DNA of 64,000 nucleotides from Stenopsyche tienmushanensis (GCA_008973525.1 WACJ01000521.1:1240001-1304000); one strand, 5' to 3'; positions 51,961-63,110 are shown, counted from the stretch's first letter. Notes: generated by a model from the sequence alone, not told the origin. Made by a program: numbers and translations.

Positions 51961-52493
51961 TTAATCAATACCCTCGCGTTGTTTCCATGCCGATTTAAGC
52001 ATGTCAAGTTTCTTTTTTTTTCGCAGATGTTCTTTGCTCTTTTTTTCTTCTCTCGCTTTAATTTGCGCACTCACGCTTTTATCACCGTTGACTAAATTAT
52101 CCAATTTTTGAACTAACATCTCTCGAGCATTCTTCCTATTATCATCTTGCGATCGGCTGGAATGACATTTTATTACTATACCTGAAAATAATGACATGTC
52201 ATCAAAATTTAAAAATCACTTAATTCATTAAACATACGGTCGGAAAAATGCAATATAGATTTTAAATTACCAGTGGGCTTGTGAGTGAGAACGACGCAGT
52301 TTGAATTCTTATTGACGGCAGACCCTCCTGGTCCACTGCCGCGAACAAACTTTTCCTCTAAATCGCTTTCATTTATGGAAGGAATCAGAGAGCGATCGAT
52401 AACATGTTTTAATCGAATGGATGAATAAACGGAATAAACTGTGTTAATATTAAGTTTCAAATGATGTCCAAATATTGAAGGTGATATAATCAT
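51961..52493 (-). CDS. MTRFR: mitochondrial ribosome-rescue factor, MTRFR/C12orf65-like
   Basis: Two exons in order of translation are 52271-52493 and 51961-52181, joined in phase 1 through GT..AG, giving 147 residues. An N-terminal basic, hydroxylated stretch suits a mitochondrial presequence. The RF1-type domain follows: [31 protein letters not shown], and across the junction [11 protein letters not shown] and [10 protein letters not shown] lysine-rich tail (KEKKSKE.. type, KKKKLDML) matches the family's ribosome-binding C-terminus. The family releases or rescues stalled mitoribosomes. The odd feature is serine (TCT) where the catalytic GGQ glutamine should be. The length is slightly below human (166). 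The start chosen is the first ATG of exon 1. Confidence 0.85.
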
Positions 52494-52499
52494 ATTTAT

Positions 52500-53740
52500 A
52501 AAACTAGTCCTTTATTCAGCAGTTGTTGTCCTTTCTGTAAAATAAAAATATTTTTGTTCAAGCATTATAAGAAGGTAAAAGCATCTCGCTGTGCATTATC
52601 CATTGCTGTTTTTTCTATTTGTTAACCGAAATTGTTAGTTCAAAGATTAAGCCATGTTGTGTAATATATAATAAAGAAGGCATGCTATTGGTCTTGTGCA
52701 TATTGTAGTACACTCCAATCCAAAGCCACGCCGGAGCCTTTCAAAATAACAACGAGAGTTAGATGAGATTTTAGGCTCCGAAGCCATAAAATCCAATTGA
52801 GAGGTCATGAACGTGTACAGCGAAGCATGGATCATGAGGTTCATCTAAAACCCGCTATCTCTACCGGGCAGGCCGTGACACAGATACCGACTCATGGACT
52901 GAATGCCAATAGACCTGTAGGAAGACCTCAACTATGCTGGGCAGATTGAATACATCGCAAGTCTGTTAATAAGAATCCTACAAGAATCATCATAAAAGTC
53001 TATCATGAGACAATTTTAAATTGAAAAGTTGCTCCCAAGACAAAAAAGGTTGGGCACCCCTGATATAGGCAGTGAGGATACGAAAACCTTCAAATAACTT
53101 CGGGAAATTCAGCCGTATGGGGATGAATTGTTCATGATAGAGTACATTGAACACAAGATTAAGATCCGAAAAAGAAGACAGATAAATTGATTTATGACTT
53201 AATGACTTAACCAATTATTATGGTTTGGCAATTATTAGAAATTCAGATTCTGTGATTTCTATCAAAAATGCTATTAGGGTGATCACAATCACTCGACAGA
53301 TGCACGGCAATTGTTCGCCCAGACCTGACTCGTGGTGCAAGTGGAGACGCGCAGAAACAGACAATAAATTACATAATTTCAAACACAAATAACCACTTGC
53401 AACTGAGGTTCAGAAAGGCTTCGTCCGATATATTCAGATCTATCATCAGACGATCTGTTGTAACTTGAACTGGCAGCTTTTGTTGCCCCATGTATTTTCA
53501 AAGGTATCATTTCCCTACTGCGTATGATGGAAGTGATGGGCATCACAATTGAACCACGAGCATAAATAAAAAGCTGATGGTGCACATTCCCGCAGCATCA
53601 AAAGAAGCAAGATTGGGCCAAAGACTGGAGCAGTCAGCTGAAGATTTTTTGAAGAAACGGAAGGTATCCTCTATGCTCCTGGCACAGCAAATTAGGTGTA
53701 AGTATTAAAATTTTCATTTTATTCGCACATAAACATTAGT
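52500..53740. other. no gene supported
   Basis: On the plus strand at about 52890-52950 a short frame reads NANRPVGRPQLCWAD, reminiscent of the GRP..RW.D segment near the end of some LINE or gypsy proteins. It is too little to name. No other motif was found. Confidence 0.35.
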
Positions 53741-53746
53741 TCAACT

Positions 53747-54155
53747 TTAAACGCGTTTTTCTCGTCCTTTTCCAAGCTCACACAAATAACCTGTATTGAA
53801 AAAAAGATTAAATATTCTCAAATATTTATTAAAAAAATTAAATGGTTAATAACAATTGTGGATTGTCCAATTGCAGATAAATTTTATTAATTCTTGATGA
53901 TAAATACCAAATCTGTCCCTCAAATAATTTATGGAAATTAACTCAAAAATGTAATAAAAACGTACAACAGCATAATAAAAGAGCATAATATACCTTGAAA
54001 TTAAATGTAATATCCTCGTTGTCCCTCAAATGTTTATTTTGTTTAAATTCATTAACAATCCTCTGTTGATAATATGTTTTATCCGTTAAATGGAGCTGTT
54101 GGCCGTATCTCAAAAGTTGTTTGTACAATCTGAGTACTTCGCGCTGAGAAGGCAT
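53747..54155 (-). CDS. LYR-type MIEF1 microprotein orthologue
   Basis: Two exons in order of translation are 53994-54155 and 53747-53776, phase 0, giving 63 residues. The start MPSQREVLRLYKQLLRYGQQ has the LYK variant of the LYR motif. Then come LTDKTYY, a VNEFKQNKHLRD helix and a short tail LGKGREKRV. This matches the human MIEF1 upstream-ORF protein (MIEF1-MP, L0R8F8) along its length, including the REF.KN..L.D block. That protein binds mitochondrial acyl carrier protein and is found with MALSU1 on assembling mitoribosomes. The second exon's acceptor (GTGTGAG) is weak; a nearby ACAG acceptor would give a 23-residue unrelated tail instead. No MIEF1 reading frame follows, so here it stands alone. 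Confidence 0.75.
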
Positions 54156-55490
54156 AATGACTGAAAAATGAGATGGAGATTAATGTAAGGAAAGTGGTCT
54201 GAGAAATAAAATCTATAGGAAGAACGATATGAATGCCGATTTATAGACTTGGCCAAACAATTGCAGTTATTTTAGGAACGCAGAAGTCAGAAACGCGTTT
54301 AAAATAGCCCCTAATGCTTTATTAAATAATTTCAATAAAAGCAACATTCGTCATTAGTATTTTAAAATATGAATAATTACTTACTAACAAGATGATCAGT
54401 AAAGTTGAGGTTATTTTATAAATAAATACCTACAGTTGAAATGAATGTGACAATCTTAGGGAATTAGTAAATTGATATTCATTACATAAATTTTTGTTGG
54501 TTAATGACGGCAAATAAAACACTAAAACAAAAAAATGAGCTAGAAAAAGTTTTTACTTCACAGCATGAATGACAACCGACAGCAACTTACGAACGAGTGT
54601 TGCCAATCCACAAATATCAATTGCTTTGACATATACGGATTTCATATATATAAACTGCCTAGCATTGCTCCAAGTCTTCATTCTGTTAAAATCTCATAGC
54701 TAATCTTATTTTAGCTTGTTAAACTGTTTTACCACATAGACTGCTATTTTTTTAAATTATTAATTTGAGTTTAGGTTATTATTTTATTTAACACAACGTA
54801 TTATAATATGATGACTTTTTATAATATCTTCAGACTTTTGTTTGCTGCGATTTAAATGATCTTAAAACAATCGTTTGATATTAAAGTCGGGTAGGTTATC
54901 ATAGTTACAATTACAGCAAAATAATGATTAGTGAGTTTATAGATAACGATGACAGTAAGGTGGAATATGTATAAATCTGAAAAAACCGGCGAAAGAAAAT
55001 ATTTTTTCAACTGGCAACACTAAAAATTGAAAATTTAGTTTGACAGTTCCCAATGAAGGACGTTTTCAGCTAAGTTGACTTTGAAAGCGATATATACACA
55101 TTAATGATTCAAGAATCTTGCGGGAAACTCGCTTGCCATTATTGATAAATGTGTTAAATCCTGATTATCGATAAATTGTAGGATGTTTTTATATGATTAA
55201 AATATAAACAGAAAATGCTTAGTATAAAATTTATTATATGAAATATAAACATTATTAAAAAAATTAAATAAAAAAGAAATACAAAATCAATAGTTCTGTT
55301 TTTATAAATATATTATTTTCATCACACAATAATAAGCATTTTTATTATACAAACAAATGATAAAATATAATTTTTAAATCTCAGATAAAAAATAGAATAA
55401 TAAAAATAGCATATATATCCGACCCTCTTTTTGCATAGAGGATACGTTCCGAAGAGAAGGTGTCCATATAAAAATCATAAAAATAGCTTA
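54156..55490. other. intergenic, no gene seen
   Basis: AT-rich spacer between the microprotein start and the caspase 3' end. It should contain the promoter of the former and the poly(A) site of the latter. No motif could be assigned. Confidence 0.5.
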
Positions 55491-56990
55491 TTAAGCATTA
55501 GGAATTAGATAAAAATGTTTTCGGAGTGTTGAAACGTATTCAGATATTTGGATATTTTTTTTTCCAATTTCATCAGTAACTTTTATATATATATCTACTA
55601 AATGTTTTGTATTACCGTGTTCTGTTAAACATTTACAAAGTGTCTGAATAAACAAAGATCCAGTGACTGGGTGCCGGTATGCCAAAGAATTATCAACTGT
55701 TGACCAAAATTCAAGTAAATCAGCTTTTTCAGGTACATTACAGGACCCATCTGGTTGAAGCTCTTTTGTTAAATTATCTTTTTCATGTGTATTTTCTTCA
55801 CACTCCTTATTTTTACTTTCACTTGTCGTATTTTCTCCTCTGCAGGCTTGAACTAGTAAAATTTTTGGTATACCAACTAAATTTCCTGTGAGAAGTGAAT
55901 CTTTAATTTTATTCTTCGATATAAGATTACCATCACTGCCAAACACACCACTGCTATTTCCATGAGATAAAATACATACACCAAAAGCACTGTCCTTATC
56001 TTCCACATAATTAGTGTATGTATTAATTGTTTTTAAAACATCCTCCGCTTTTAGGTCATTAAAAATGACAATCTCGAAACCATATGAACTCCAGCATTTT
56101 TGTAATTCTATAACATCCATCTCTGTTCCTGGTCGGTCGGTTAATTCAGGTTTAGTTTTAACGAAAGTTGTATGGTTGAATATTAGAAACCAACCCAATG
56201 AACCTACATCAATTATTGGATATTTTGATATTTCGTCTTTTTCATTTAATGAGCTTGTTTGAGTTGTAATGTTTGTGTTATTTACAAGTTGTACTATTTT
56301 GACGGAATTTAACATACCATGGAGCGACGAGAAATCGTTCATTTTCAGGAAATCAAAAATAATATCCAATTTGCTTATTTCTTGTGTCTGAGTGCGTTTC
56401 ATCTCGGGAGATGACCAAGTTCCCACTTTTATGATCTCATTCTTCATCATGTGTAGTAAAAATAGTTCCAAATAATCAATCCAATGACTCTTGTGTTCTT
56501 TAATAGCGTTCTCAGGATTATCAAGCACATTCCTGATGAAATTTTCAGTGTCGTTTTTTAAGAACTCTTCGCACATACCGAACAGAACTTTCTTGACGGG
56601 ATGAATAAAAATTGACTTGTCTAGTTGATTAGGTGAAAAATGATCTTTTACCTGCTGGAGATCAAAATTTAAGTCCTTAATCTCTCTATAAGCTTTGATG
56701 ATCGCCAATCCTTCGAGTAGGGTTTCTTTCCAATATTGTTCACCACCCTTGGCCCAATCTTCCAGTAAATTTATACGAGGTGAATCCTCTTTACAACCAT
56801 CGACGAGCATTTCCAGTTGATCAATGGCGATATTAACGTCATCGTACAGAAGAAAGACAAGAGAAACTTTTTCGCAGTCGGTCAAGTTATCTTCAATGTC
56901 AGATACCGTCTCCAATTCGATATCTCCTGTGCTGATGAGACGATGAGAGTCAGCTATTTCACTCGAAGGTGAGGACTCAACCTTCGCCAT
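55491..56990 (-). CDS. initiator caspase, Dredd/caspase-8 class, intronless
   Basis: A single open frame of 499 residues from MAKVESSP. The N-terminal half (about residues 40-270) is helical with two DED-like blocks (VSLVFLLYDDVNIAIDQLEM; LDIIFDFLKMNDFSSLHGML). The peptidase C14 domain follows. It has the catalytic His in ILSHGNSSGVFG (about residue 343) and the catalytic Cys in LLVQACRGE (about 383). A 40-residue linker with Asp residues suits processing. The small subunit follows (FWSTVDNSLAYRHP, GSLFIQTLC). In flies this class activates the IMD/Relish pathway and cell death. The frame is open a further 43 codons upstream (to 57119), but that extension is hydrophobic and unlike the family, so I take the internal ATG. 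It has no introns, and transposon debris begins within 130 bases of the start. Confidence 0.88.
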   Translation of the reverse strand: MAKVESSPSSEIADSHRLISTGDIELETVSDIEDNLTDCEKVSLVFLLYDDVNIAIDQLEMLVDGCKEDSPRINLLEDWAKGGEQYWKETLLEGLAIIKAYREIKDLNFDLQQVKDHFSPNQLDKSIFIHPVKKVLFGMCEEFLKNDTENFIRNVLDNPENAIKEHKSHWIDYLELFLLHMMKNEIIKVGTWSSPEMKRTQTQEISKLDIIFDFLKMNDFSSLHGMLNSVKIVQLVNNTNITTQTSSLNEKDEISKYPIIDVGSLGWFLIFNHTTFVKTKPELTDRPGTEMDVIELQKCWSSYGFEIVIFNDLKAEDVLKTINTYTNYVEDKDSAFGVCILSHGNSSGVFGSDGNLISKNKIKDSLLTGNLVGIPKILLVQACRGENTTSESKNKECEENTHEKDNLTKELQPDGSCNVPEKADLLEFWSTVDNSLAYRHPVTGSLFIQTLCKCLTEHGNTKHLVDIYIKVTDEIGKKNIQISEYVSTLRKHFYLIPNA

Positions 56991-57120
56991 ATTTGTAGCC
57001 ACACCTAACACTAGACTGGTGAGACTGAGATTGATAAGATATAATATCATAAAGATAGCGACGCTTAGAGTACTTTGAGAGGTTTGTTCGGCAGTAATAA
57101 AAAAAAAAAACGGCAACATG

Positions 57121-57590
57121 TAAGTCCTTTGATACTGTAATGAATTAAGACAATGTTTTCAATTATCCAAGTGCATTATTGAATCGACTTGATTTGCCAG
57201 GCAAGCTGACACGTTTGAACACTGAAAATTGGGGTGCCTATCATTCTTCCCGAAACCCAAATCCACCACGACTATGCAACGTTACCAAGGTTTCAAAGAC
57301 GATGCACATTATCATTGAAGCTACAATTTTAAATGGAAAATGTAAAGAAGATGTAGTTTCCGAATGATTCCGACAGATATGCCATTCGAATTGAAAGCGC
57401 AAGCACCAATAAAGCACAAAAGTAGTAAAGGACTAAATTCGTATGTATGTTTCTCACAAAGACATGTGGTGGGAAAACCTTCTCATTTGTTCACTTACGG
57501 ATCTTACGGAAAAACTAAAAAATATTGTGTAACGATAGGAATTCTCCTGATCAACAAAAAAAGACAAAGCGAAGAACAAAAATCAGGGAG
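57121..57590 (+). pseudogene. Helitron helicase C-terminal fragment
   Basis: On the plus strand: KSFDTVMN, then after a stop DNVFNYPSALLNRLDLPGK, NPNPPRLCNVTKV, IIEATILNGKCKEDV, PTDMPFELK, VCFSQ and GKPSHLF.YGSYGKTK. These are consecutive Helitron helicase segments (SVDTVM..D...YP.EFLNSL..., RNINPP.LCNGTR, IIEATIL.GK..GEDV, PTDMPFEFKR, GKPS.LF.YAPDGKTKN). Stops, frame changes and the loss of the MTINKSQGQ segment show decay. It ends directly at a Penelope-like fragment and begins at the 5' edge of the caspase gene. Confidence 0.8.
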
Positions 57591-57594
57591 TTAA

Positions 57595-57834
57595 TGACAT
57601 CGAATGCATAGAATGCACCATGTCGTATACTGGAAAAACCAATAGACAGTTCGTCCACAGGGTGACGGAACATCAGAACGCAATCTTACGAATGGATTAC
57701 AAATCGACGCTAAACGAACATATCAACAATTGCAAAAACCATAGAAACCTTCGGCGTCAGGATTGTGAGAGAAGCAATAGAAATTGAAAAATGAAGAAAC
57801 TCTTCAATCAACAGAAGAGACGATGGCACTAGCA
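57595..57834 (+). pseudogene. Penelope-like element GIY-YIG endonuclease fragment
   Basis: The plus strand reads IECIECTMSYTGKTNRQF, RVTEHQNAI, KSTLNEHINN and, after a frame change, FGVRIVREAIEIEK with RRDDGT. This is the GIY-YIG domain and end of Penelope-like ORFs (C..C...YIG.T.R.F..R..EH..A......S.LA.H......., I.REA.EI.K....NR.DG). The reverse transcriptase part is absent. It is cut at 57835 by the terminus of a hAT element. Confidence 0.7.
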
Positions 57835-60800
57835 CAGGGGTCGGCAACCTTTTGAGTCGGAAGAGCCAAAAATTACAATTTACAAACTTCAAAGTGTTTA
57901 AAGAGCCACAATTTTTTTTCTTGCCAATAATAAATAGTACTCGTATAAATAAAGTTTTTTGGTAAAAATAATCTATTTATTCATATACATATAAGTAGTA
58001 TTTTTTAACAACAAATTAGATAATATATATATGGTATTATTAGATAATCACTTATTATTTAAGTAAAAAATCAAAACAATTAAACATTTACTTACAACAC
58101 TAACTTGTACTTCAATAACAAACAATTAAGCAAACAAATTCAATGGGAGTGATGGTTTTGCATGATTATTCAAGTAGAAAATTTAAACTTTTCTAAACAA
58201 TGTAATTTATACTTAAAAATAAATAAAACAATAACATACATTTGAGCAAATAAATTTAATAGGAGTGTTGGTTTTGCATGGTTTTAGAAAGTTTGGATAC
58301 ATTTGGCTCATAACTTGTTGTTTTAAGTTTCAAACACGGCTCTAAATTTTCATTTGTTAGTTGGCTTCTTACTTTACTTTTAATTATATTTATGCAAGAG
58401 AACGCTTGCTCGCACGAATATGTCGATCCGAAGATAGTCAGCACTCCAAATGCCAACTTCTTCATCTCACTGTAGCAATCTGGAAGATTATTCCATGCGT
58501 CGAATATAAGTGTCTTAACTCGCGGCATTTCTTTTAAAACTGTCCACTTTTGTTCCTCCAACTCTTCCAACTTGCTTTTCAACTCTGTAAAATTTCCACT
58601 CCACAAAGCTTTACTTTTTAAATCGGACAATTGCATTTCTAGAGATTCAGTATCAACTCCAAATGGCTCAATGTATTATAGATTTCGTTACTATTTGTGT
58701 TGAGAGGACTTACTATGAATGCTAGAATGGTTTTATTGGTTTTGAATTGCTGAAATTTGTCAGCAAACTCATCTTTAATTTTTTTTTATAACTGTGCTGA
58801 AGTAATTCGTTTCAACAGTCGCAATGGTTTTATCGCGATATTGCTTTAGACATTAAAAATGAAGTAATTTACCATTCTGAATATCTTCTGCAATGATAAT
58901 TAATTTTTCTTCGAAACAAATCAACTCTTCTACCAAAACATAGGCTTGGTTTCCCTTTCCTTGCAGTTTTCGATTCAGATCTTTTAATTTCGCCGTGATA
59001 TCCACCATAAAGTAAAATTTTTGCAAACATTTGTCGTTCTCTAATTCAGGGTGATTAATGCTTTTTCGTTGAGGAATGTATTTATTTCATTCAATCACAA
59101 AGCAAAACATTTCAACATCTTACCTTTGTAGCCATCGCACTTTATTGTGAAGAAGGAAGTCGGAATACTGAGTGTCCATTTCGTTCAAGAATTTTTTAAA
59201 CTAACGATGGTAGAGTGCTTTTGACAAGATGCTATTAACAATCTTGATTACCAAAATTCATGACCTCAACTATTTCGGCCGGAAATGTTTGGGTACAAAG
59301 CGCTTCTTGGTGTATTATGCAGTGAAACGTAAGTATTTCGTGATTTATTTTGCTCTGAAGAATCGTTATTATCCCTTTATTTTTTCCTGTCATACTTCTG
59401 GCTCCATCAGTTGCCATCGAAACGATTTTATTCAAATCGATCTTATTATCTTCGAGGCATTTTTGCACGTTTTTCGCTATATCTTCCCCTCTAGTTCGTC
59501 CCGAAAGCGGTAGCAATCCTTGAAGCTCTTCTTTTGGACCTTGAGAAGATAAAAACCTGATAAAAAAGGCAACTTGTGCCGTGTCTTTTATGTCGCTCAT
59601 CAAGAATATCTATAGCAAGTGATAAGACTAGGGAATCCAATCCCGAGCCAAAATTTCGATCCCGGGATTTCGGGATTCCATTAAACAACCCCGGGACCAG
59701 TCCCGAGATCCCGGGATTGGGATTTTCAATATTTTAAGAAATTACCTTGATGAATTTGATCAAAAATTACTAATCAGTCCATTTGTTCAATATAAAAAAA
59801 TCACTTGAAGGCCAAAGAATTTTATTTATTTAAGAAAAGATAAAAATACAATTAAAAAATAGATAAATAAAACACTAAAAAATTCAAATTTTATTTTGAA
59901 AATATGCCCGAAGTAACATTAAACATTAGTGTTTCGTCATTTAGTCTGGATCTGAATTTGGAAGTCAGACAACTTGCTGCTGAAAATGCACGCTCAGCCT
60001 CCACACTCGTTGGAGGTATCGTCATCAGATATTTAAATGCTAGTTCGAGCTGATGATCGCGTGAGCCCTCATTTTCGTATAACACCATCAATGTGACTGA
60101 TAAAATTCTTTTCTGCTGAGACACGGACTAAAAATCGCAAAATTCCCGATTTCCCAATTTCCCGACAAATTATTTATTTCCGTCGCTGCAGATAAATATT
60201 TATATACTATAATACTTTGATGTGATTTGTAATTATATTACGGAGGAATACAAAAATTCTGAACCCCGTATCTATTATATTTCATATCGATATTCCCATT
60301 ATTCGTCGAGGTGTAGTAAATACATCACCGGTAGGGAAAGGTTACTATAACATTTTGAAAAACATACATGTACGCTATGTATGTATACATAGATTAGACA
60401 GTCACTGCTCTTATGCGTCGCCTAAGTTCGCAAATTAGTAATTACGCCACTGTTTCCAAGCGTCCAGATTTCGTCGGGAATGTCTCGATTTGGTAGCCTT
60501 CGTCGTGTTGGTGAGGTGTACGATTTCTGTTAGATAAAATTTTCAATCCCGGGATTTTCGGGATTACGTTTTCTAATCCCGGGATTCTTAAGTACCTAAA
60601 ACTGTCCGGGATCCCGGGATCCGGGATCCCGGGATTGGATTCCCTAGATAAGACAGAAGCCAGTTAAATGTCTTCCACCTGCAAATATGTTACATTTGAA
60701 GATATTTTAGCTATTCTATCTTGTACTGATTTAGCGGATAGTGGCTAATCTTTGATTTTTTTCAAGATTTCTGGTTTGTTTTTGAAATCACGAAACAGTT

Positions 60801-61090
60801 CTTCAGATACACGTATGAAGCAATCTTTGACATACTCACCATCTGTGAATGGTTTGCCTTTTTTTGCAATTTCTAATGATATCGCAAAGCTTGCCAGATT
60901 AACACTACTTGTAGATTGCGTCCAGTTACTTAACATGGGACTTGATTGCTGTTTTTATTTTTGGAGCTCGTCGACAACTTTTTTTCGTTCTTCGTCGGCT
61001 GAATATTTACTAGCAAATTGAGTATGTTTTGAATTGAAGTTTCTCTCTAAATTTGATTTCTTATTGTGTGCAAGTTTTTCGTGGCAAATG
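57835..61090 (-). mobile_element. hAT element (ZBED/GTF2IRD2-like), disrupted
   Basis: The lower end is CAGGGGTCGGCAACCTTTT, a terminal repeat typical of hAT elements. The minus strand encodes the transposase in pieces. They are a BED-finger-like start (CLICHEKLAHNKKSN..R.F..KH, about 61010-61090), QFASKYSADEERKKVV and FAISLEIAKKGKPFTDGEYV (60745-60936), then a central RNase-H part (DTAQVAFFIRFLSSQG, IVSMATDGARSMTGKNKG, HCIIHQEALC; 59235-59603), and the dimerisation end FGSTYSCEQAFSCINIIKSK..S.LT (58256-58636). It is interrupted by a second hAT at 59629-60646 and by frameshifts. The upper end is lost where mariner sequence begins. Confidence 0.85.
59629..60646 (-). mobile_element. nested non-autonomous hAT with 8-bp target duplication
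   Basis: The termini are TAGGGAATCCAATCCCG.. and ..CGGGATTGGATTCCCTA, inverted repeats of each other. They are flanked by a perfect 8-base direct repeat GATAAGAC (59621-59628 and 60647-60654), the hAT target-site length. Inside, 59891-60124 (-) still encodes a hAT dimerisation domain (PPTSVEAERAFSAASCL.SKFRSRLNDETL). Subterminal CCCGGGATT words are repeated several times at both ends. The rest of the transposase is missing. A truncated relative is at 2511-2900. Confidence 0.92.
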
Positions 61091-61495
61091 AGACAAGACG
61101 GGAGGCCATCTGTCTAATTGTACACAGTATAGCTCTGCTGTGACAGTTTGGCCAGGTTTTAATAATTCGTAGTCAATTCCGCTAAAAAAATCCCACCAAA
61201 AACAAAGGAGGACCTTTTTCAATGATAATGACGGTCGAGGGATAGAAACAGGTACTTGAAGAAAGCCACTGTTTTTCCTTCTCGGGCTGTTGTTGTAGAG
61301 GACCCACTTCTCATCCCCAGTACCGATTCTTCTTAAAAATGGATCGGTTCCATACCTGAGCAATAGCGATAAACAAATGGTTATCCGTTGTTCCAAGGCC
61401 GTTGATGAAAACTCGTTCGGTACCCAAATTCCCTGTCTATATTTCAGGGCCGTAACTAGGGTATGATGCGCCCGTGGCAAGAATCAAAATTGCGC
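61061..61495 (-). pseudogene. mariner transposase fragment
   Basis: Minus strand: LKYRQGIWVPNEFSSTALEQR, CLSLLLRYGTDPFLRRIGTG, DEKWVLYNN, KVLLCFWWDFFSGIDYELLKP and VTAELYCVQL. This is mariner transposase from the WVPH region through the second catalytic block (LL..WWD..G...YELL). The KR.HP and first helix-turn-helix parts are gone. It adjoins the start of the hAT transposase with no spacer, so one interrupts the other. A poly-C run lies just beyond it. Confidence 0.8.
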
Positions 61496-61511
61496 CCCCC
61501 CCCCCCCCCAT
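61495..61511. repeat. poly-C tract
   Basis: An uninterrupted run of about 16 C residues follows ATTGCG in AT-rich DNA, beside the mariner fragment. Confidence 0.9.
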
Positions 61512-62920
61512 TTTCGGACGGATATTTTCAATACATTTTTTAAAGGTGATAAAATAATGTTTAATATTTTGACTTAATTTTATTACAACATTGCTACATT
61601 AAAAAAAGTGCTAATGTTAGTTATAAACAAAATGGCGTCGTTATAAGATATTTCATTAGACTTTTTTTTATTGATATCAAGAATTTGTCGGATTTTTTCT
61701 ATTGATCTGAAAACAATTTTTTTAAATTTTTATTATGTGCAGGAGCAGAATATACCTATAAAAGTATATAATTAAAAACTAAGTAGTTTTTTTAATTAAA
61801 CTTTTATATATTCTTGACAAATTTTACCCACAATTTTACAATATTATAGTGAGAAACCACCTAAAACTTCAGCCGGGTCAGTCAAAAACAGCCGTTTTTG
61901 AAAATGCAGTTTCGAGAAAATGTCATTTAACCCATCGATGCACAGTTACCGTCAAATACCGTCATGTGTTAGCAGATAATACTTGTTTATTGCGCCAGAA
62001 TAAGTTCATGCATACCGTCTTCGCCGACACTTCAAATCTTATCTCACACCGACGAAACTCATCAAAATGAAAACAAACTTAGGTGGCTCAAAAATTCTCA
62101 AACTTCTCAAAATAAGATAAATTAATTTTGATAAATAATTTGATTTTTGCGATATACCGACTTGAAGTACATACATATTATAAACATCAAGTACTAAAGT
62201 AGTAAAAGTTTTATCGCATTCTACTTCCAATATATTTTACTTTGGTCTGTTTTTATGCGGATCTTTTTTATGCGATTTTGATATTATGCCATTTTAAAAA
62301 ATAATGGAACTTATCCTTCATTTTTCTATAAAGAACAAAGCTTTTTTATGCTAATACGCATAAAAAAGTCTAAAATTGTCGGAAAAATATATTTGGGAAG
62401 AAATGACTATCGGCGAAAACGAAGAATTAAATTTACAAAACATTAATACTTTACAGTCCGTGCGTTTCGCGCTAAGCTTCGCTGAAAGTCCAGGCGATTT
62501 CGTAAGAAATTCATGAAACTCTACTTCTTTCGTAAAATTGATATAATTCTTAAACCAGCTAATAGATTGAAACGAAATTTTAGTCGTGCCTACAAAAGAG
62601 CTTACTGCACAGATATATTTAAACAAAACAGAGGTTTTCAATGTATGGTGCGTGTATCAGCGCGACAAAATGCAAAAAGTAACTTTTTGATTTGAATTAT
62701 ATAAAAAGGCATTTATCAAATGACACCCAAACACATGAACAAAAAATAAAGGCAACATTCAGTTGACGGCACTAGCATTCCTAGATTTTGGCTACCAATT
62801 TTACCGAAAATTAAAGCACCAATGACCAGCTAAAAGATCTGAAAGTGTAAACAATCTCCAATGAAGACCACAAAGCAACGGCAATGGACGAAGGATGCTC
62901 ACAAGGAGCACAGAAGTCAG
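61512..62920. other. no gene seen
   Basis: AT-rich. Overlapping short frames on both strands near 62351-62695 lack motifs. No exon or element was supported. Confidence 0.45.
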
Positions 62921-62924
62921 GCAT

Positions 62925-63110
62925 TTATTTTGATAATTAACGAGCACCATTCTTATCGCTGACCATTTTTTTTATTCCCCCTTTTTACTTCTTCAAAAGT
63001 AAACTGACAGATTTGCACAGCAACTCATTCCTTTTATTTTCGCAACACAATAATAGGCAAAAATAATTAAGCAACAGCAAGCAGATGCTATGCATGTTGG
63101 ACATAAGAAA
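62925..63110 (-). repeat. dispersed repeat family A, partial copy
   Basis: Matches 48150-48360 in the same orientation (TTTGATAATTAA.., ATTCTTAT.G.TGA, CTTTTATTTTCGCAACACAATAATAGG, AGCAGATGCTATGCA). Confidence 0.65.

Noticed and set aside
56991..57119. 43-codon N-terminal extension of the caspase
   Set aside because: Hydrophobic, poly-Phe start from an A-run, unlike any DED caspase, and it borders transposon sequence. The internal ATG before AKVESS fits better.
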